Source: Clostridia bacterium
Lineage (GTDB): Bacteria > Bacillota > Clostridia > Christensenellales > Borkfalkiaceae
Assembly: GCA_017504065.1 (NCBI GenBank)
Contig: JAFVRU010000002.1
Coordinates: 1-9,385 of the forward strand
Length of the DNA: 9,385 nucleotides
Direction: 5' to 3'
The notes below the pieces were generated by a model. The model was not told the DNA's origin and did not search any database. It saw only the letters and a list, made by a program, of their open reading frames with translations. Shown piece after piece: positions 7,387 through 9,385 of this stretch. Positions within the stretch are counted from its first letter, which is position 1. Each line of letters starts with the position of its first letter. Both the position numbers and the translations under genes were made by a program.

Positions 7387-8120
7387 ATCAAAAACGCGAT
7401 CGAAGCGCGTTCAAAGTGAACGTGGTTACGAATTTGGTGCTTGGCGCATTGATTGTATCCGTAGGCGCGCTGTGCTTTGCTCCGATGGACGAAGACGTTA
7501 CGGCGGAAGTGGCAGGTGCGGAAATATACCGCTATGCAAACGAGAACACGGGCGGCGTATCTTTGATGTTCAACGTGTACATGGGTACGTCGGAAGTCTA
7601 TCGGATCTTAGATATTTTGGACGCGCATAGCGCGAAAGCTACCTTTTTTATCGGCGGCTGTTGGGCGGACGATAACGTGGAATGTTTACGCGCAATCTAC
7701 GCTAAAGGACACGAGATCGGCAATCACGGGTATTTTCATAAAGATCACTCCAAGCTTTCCCAAGACGCGAACTTGCGCGAGATCGACGATTGTAACCGAT
7801 TTATCGAGTTGAGTATCGGGCAAAAACCGACCTTATTCGCACCCCCGTCAGGGGCTTACGGCGACGCGATGTTAAACGCCTGTCAAGCATTGGGCATGAA
7901 AACGATTTTGTGGTCGAAAGACACGATCGATTGGCGGGATCAAAACGCCGCTTTGATCTATACCCGCGCTACGAAAAACGTAAAAGGCGGGGACTTTATT
8001 TTAATGCATCCTACGCCCGCTACGGCGGACGCTTTGGACGATATATTAAATTATTACCAATCAAATTCTTTGAAATTGGTTACCGTTTCGGAGAATTTGG
8101 CATTTAAACAAGGGGCATAA
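7380..8120 (+). CDS. Polysaccharide deacetylase (NodB/CE4)-like membrane-anchored protein with degenerate active site
   Basis: The 246 residues begin with a basic stretch and one hydrophobic segment (about 15-36), so the protein is probably anchored in, or exported across, the membrane with the domain outside. The rest is a NodB-homology fold of the PdaB/YlxY kind. Motif 1, normally TFDD or TFDxxWG, reads MFNVYMG (63-69): the aspartate positions are N65 and V66. Motif 2 is NHGYFH, with both metal His residues H116 and H120. Motif 3, normally RPPYG, reads APPSG (154-158), so the Arg is missing. Motif 4 is DTIDW (181-185) and motif 5 is LMH (208-210). Classical CE4 enzymes remove N-acetyl groups from peptidoglycan or chitin-like glycans using an Asp-His-His metal site. 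This one either works differently or is a non-catalytic binding protein. The in-frame TGA at 7374-7376 rules out an earlier start. It is 64 bases after mutS2 and 6 bases before the M16 gene. Fold call is firm, activity doubtful. Confidence 0.88.
   Translation: MRNQKRDRSAFKVNVVTNLVLGALIVSVGALCFAPMDEDVTAEVAGAEIYRYANENTGGVSLMFNVYMGTSEVYRILDILDAHSAKATFFIGGCWADDNVECLRAIYAKGHEIGNHGYFHKDHSKLSQDANLREIDDCNRFIELSIGQKPTLFAPPSGAYGDAMLNACQALGMKTILWSKDTIDWRDQNAALIYTRATKNVKGGDFILMHPTPATADALDDILNYYQSNSLKLVTVSENLAFKQGA
8111..8115 (+). promoter_or_regulatory. Possible Shine-Dalgarno of the M16 peptidase gene
   Basis: AGGGG lies in the last codons of the deacetylase-like gene, 11 bases before the ATG at 8127. 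The spacing is a little long, but no better site exists in the 6-base spacer. It suggests coupling between the two genes. Confidence 0.45.
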
Positions 8121-8126
8121 AACCAA

Positions 8127-9365
8127 ATGATACAAACGAAAACTTACGAAAACGGGCTTCGGCTCGTCGTCAAAAAAATGGAAGGCTTGATGTCGGTTAC
8201 GATGGGAATACTCATCGGTACGGGCGCGAGCGCGGAAACCGACCAAGAAGACGGAATTTCGCATTTCATCGAACACATGCAGTTCAAAGGCACGCAAAAA
8301 CGCAACGCATTCGAGATATCCGACGCGTTCGATCGGCTCGGAGCGCAAGTCAACGCGTTCACGGGCAAAGATTTGACCTGTTACTACTCCAAGTGCACGT
8401 CGGAGCATACTTCGGCTTGTTTTGAATTGCTTGCCGATTTGTTTTTGAATTCGACGTTCCCCGAAGAAGAAATGGAACGGGAAAAGGGCGTCGTTTGCGA
8501 AGAAATTTCCATGAACGAAGATACGCCCGAAGATTTGTGTTTGGACTTACTCGCTTCGGCGTATTACGGCAAAGAAAACTACGGCAGGAATATTCTCGGT
8601 CCGTCTAAGAACGTAAAAGGTTTTACCGTTGCAGATTTGCAGCGTTATAAACGCGCGCGCTATTGTCCTGAAAATATCGTTATTTCGTTCGCGGGCGGCG
8701 TGGATTTTAAACAGATCGAAGCGCTTGTCGGGAAGTATTTCTCGGACATGCCCGTCGGTAGTTTTGAAACAAGAGAACCGAAAATTCAAACGCTTAAACA
8801 AAGTCTTGTCAAAACCAAACCGATCGAGCAGATGCATTTGGCGATCGCGTACGCGGCGTTACCACGCGGAAACGAACGGGAAGAACTCGTTACCGCGATC
8901 AACGGCGTTTTGGGCGGTTCGATGTCGGCAAGGCTCTTTCAGGAAGTCCGTGAAAAGCTCGGGCTTGCCTATGCGGTGTATTCGTATAATTCCTGTTATA
9001 AAGAATGCGGTTCAGTAAACATTTACGCGGGCGTAAACGTGGAGCATTTACAGGACGCGTACGAAGCGATTACAAACGTCGTTGGGGAGCTGCGGAAGAA
9101 CGGAATCACGAAAGACGAGTTTTCTCGCAGTCGCGAGCAAATGAAAGCGAGCATGTTTTTTAGTAACGAAAGCACCAACTCGCAAATGCTTTTATACGGA
9201 AAGAGTCTGCTCTATTATAACGAGATTTTTGATTTTGAAAAGAAGCTTGCGAAAATCAACGACATGACGCACGAGCAAGCAATGGAAACGCTCGCGCTGC
9301 TATTCGACGAAAAACAAAAAGCTTTGGCTGTCGTTGGGAACACGGACAAGCCGTTGGCGTTTTAA
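8127..9365 (+). CDS. M16B family zinc peptidase (MlpA/YmxG-like)
   Basis: This complete 412-residue single-unit M16 peptidase has the inverted zinc motif HFIEH (46-50), giving H46 and H50 as zinc ligands and E49 as the general base. The third ligand Glu lies at 125/126 in VVCEEISMNED, at the spacing normal for the family. The C-terminal half has the conserved REKLGLAYAVYSY block (R275, Y282), which in M16B enzymes completes the active site. No signal peptide or membrane segment is visible, so it is probably cytosolic. Relatives include processing peptidases and B. subtilis MlpA (YmxG), linked to control of extracellular protease expression. The substrate cannot be deduced. The gene follows the deacetylase-like gene by 6 bases, the same order as ylxY-mlpA in B. 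subtilis, which supports the MlpA assignment. All catalytic residues are intact and the length is typical. The stop is 9363-9365, with about 20 bases left to the window edge. Confidence 0.95.
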   Translation: MIQTKTYENGLRLVVKKMEGLMSVTMGILIGTGASAETDQEDGISHFIEHMQFKGTQKRNAFEISDAFDRLGAQVNAFTGKDLTCYYSKCTSEHTSACFELLADLFLNSTFPEEEMEREKGVVCEEISMNEDTPEDLCLDLLASAYYGKENYGRNILGPSKNVKGFTVADLQRYKRARYCPENIVISFAGGVDFKQIEALVGKYFSDMPVGSFETREPKIQTLKQSLVKTKPIEQMHLAIAYAALPRGNEREELVTAINGVLGGSMSARLFQEVREKLGLAYAVYSYNSCYKECGSVNIYAGVNVEHLQDAYEAITNVVGELRKNGITKDEFSRSREQMKASMFFSNESTNSQMLLYGKSLLYYNEIFDFEKKLAKINDMTHEQAMETLALLFDEKQKALAVVGNTDKPLAF

Positions 9366-9385
9366 AAAGTATGGAACGGAAACAG

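Noticed and set aside
9371..9385. ATG at 9371 (M-E-R-K-Q) as the start of a next gene
   Set aside because: Tight spacing makes it plausible, but there is no SD upstream and only five codons are visible, so it cannot be supported.

Overview
The window is a compact, single-strand stretch of bacterial chromosome. Seven genes lie head to tail on the + strand. One (uvrC) is cut by the left edge and six are complete. Spacers run from a 4-base overlap to 64 bases, and I see no mobile element, RNA gene, CRISPR array, prophage or clear intrinsic terminator. The gene set (HPr kinase/phosphorylase, MutS2 with a Smr domain, a long U32 protein, and a deacetylase followed by an M16 peptidase) points to a low-to-mid GC Firmicute, most likely a clostridial lineage. 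Species cannot be read from the sequence. Codon use looks uniform across all genes, so nothing suggests recent transfer.

Layout. 1-914: 3' part of uvrC (nucleotide excision repair). 923-1762: a Cof-type HAD hydrolase, whose Shine-Dalgarno overlaps the uvrC stop. 1759-2682: hprK, overlapping the HAD gene by 4 bases. 2694-4904: a long U32-family protein of the RlhA/YdcP type, probably an Fe-S dependent RNA hydroxylase rather than a true peptidase. 4940-7315: mutS2 (rqcU). 7316-7379: a 64-base spacer that is almost entirely one imperfect inverted repeat. 7380-8120: a membrane-anchored NodB/CE4-like protein with degenerate active-site motifs. 8127-9365: an M16B zinc peptidase of the MlpA type.

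How they fit together. This is mostly housekeeping: DNA repair (UvrC), carbon catabolite control (HprK), RNA modification and ribosome quality control (U32 protein and MutS2), then a cell-surface and proteolysis pair that recalls ylxY-mlpA of Bacillus subtilis. Tight spacing suggests co-transcription with translational coupling, at least from uvrC to mutS2. No strong promoter is visible.

I did not find an obviously new multi-gene system. The points most worth a second look are four. A long hairpin buries the start codon of the deacetylase-like gene. That protein has lost both motif-1 aspartates and the motif-3 arginine of its family. The Smr domain of MutS2 lacks the usual LDLR/LDLH-type motif. 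The U32 protein carries two separate cysteine clusters.
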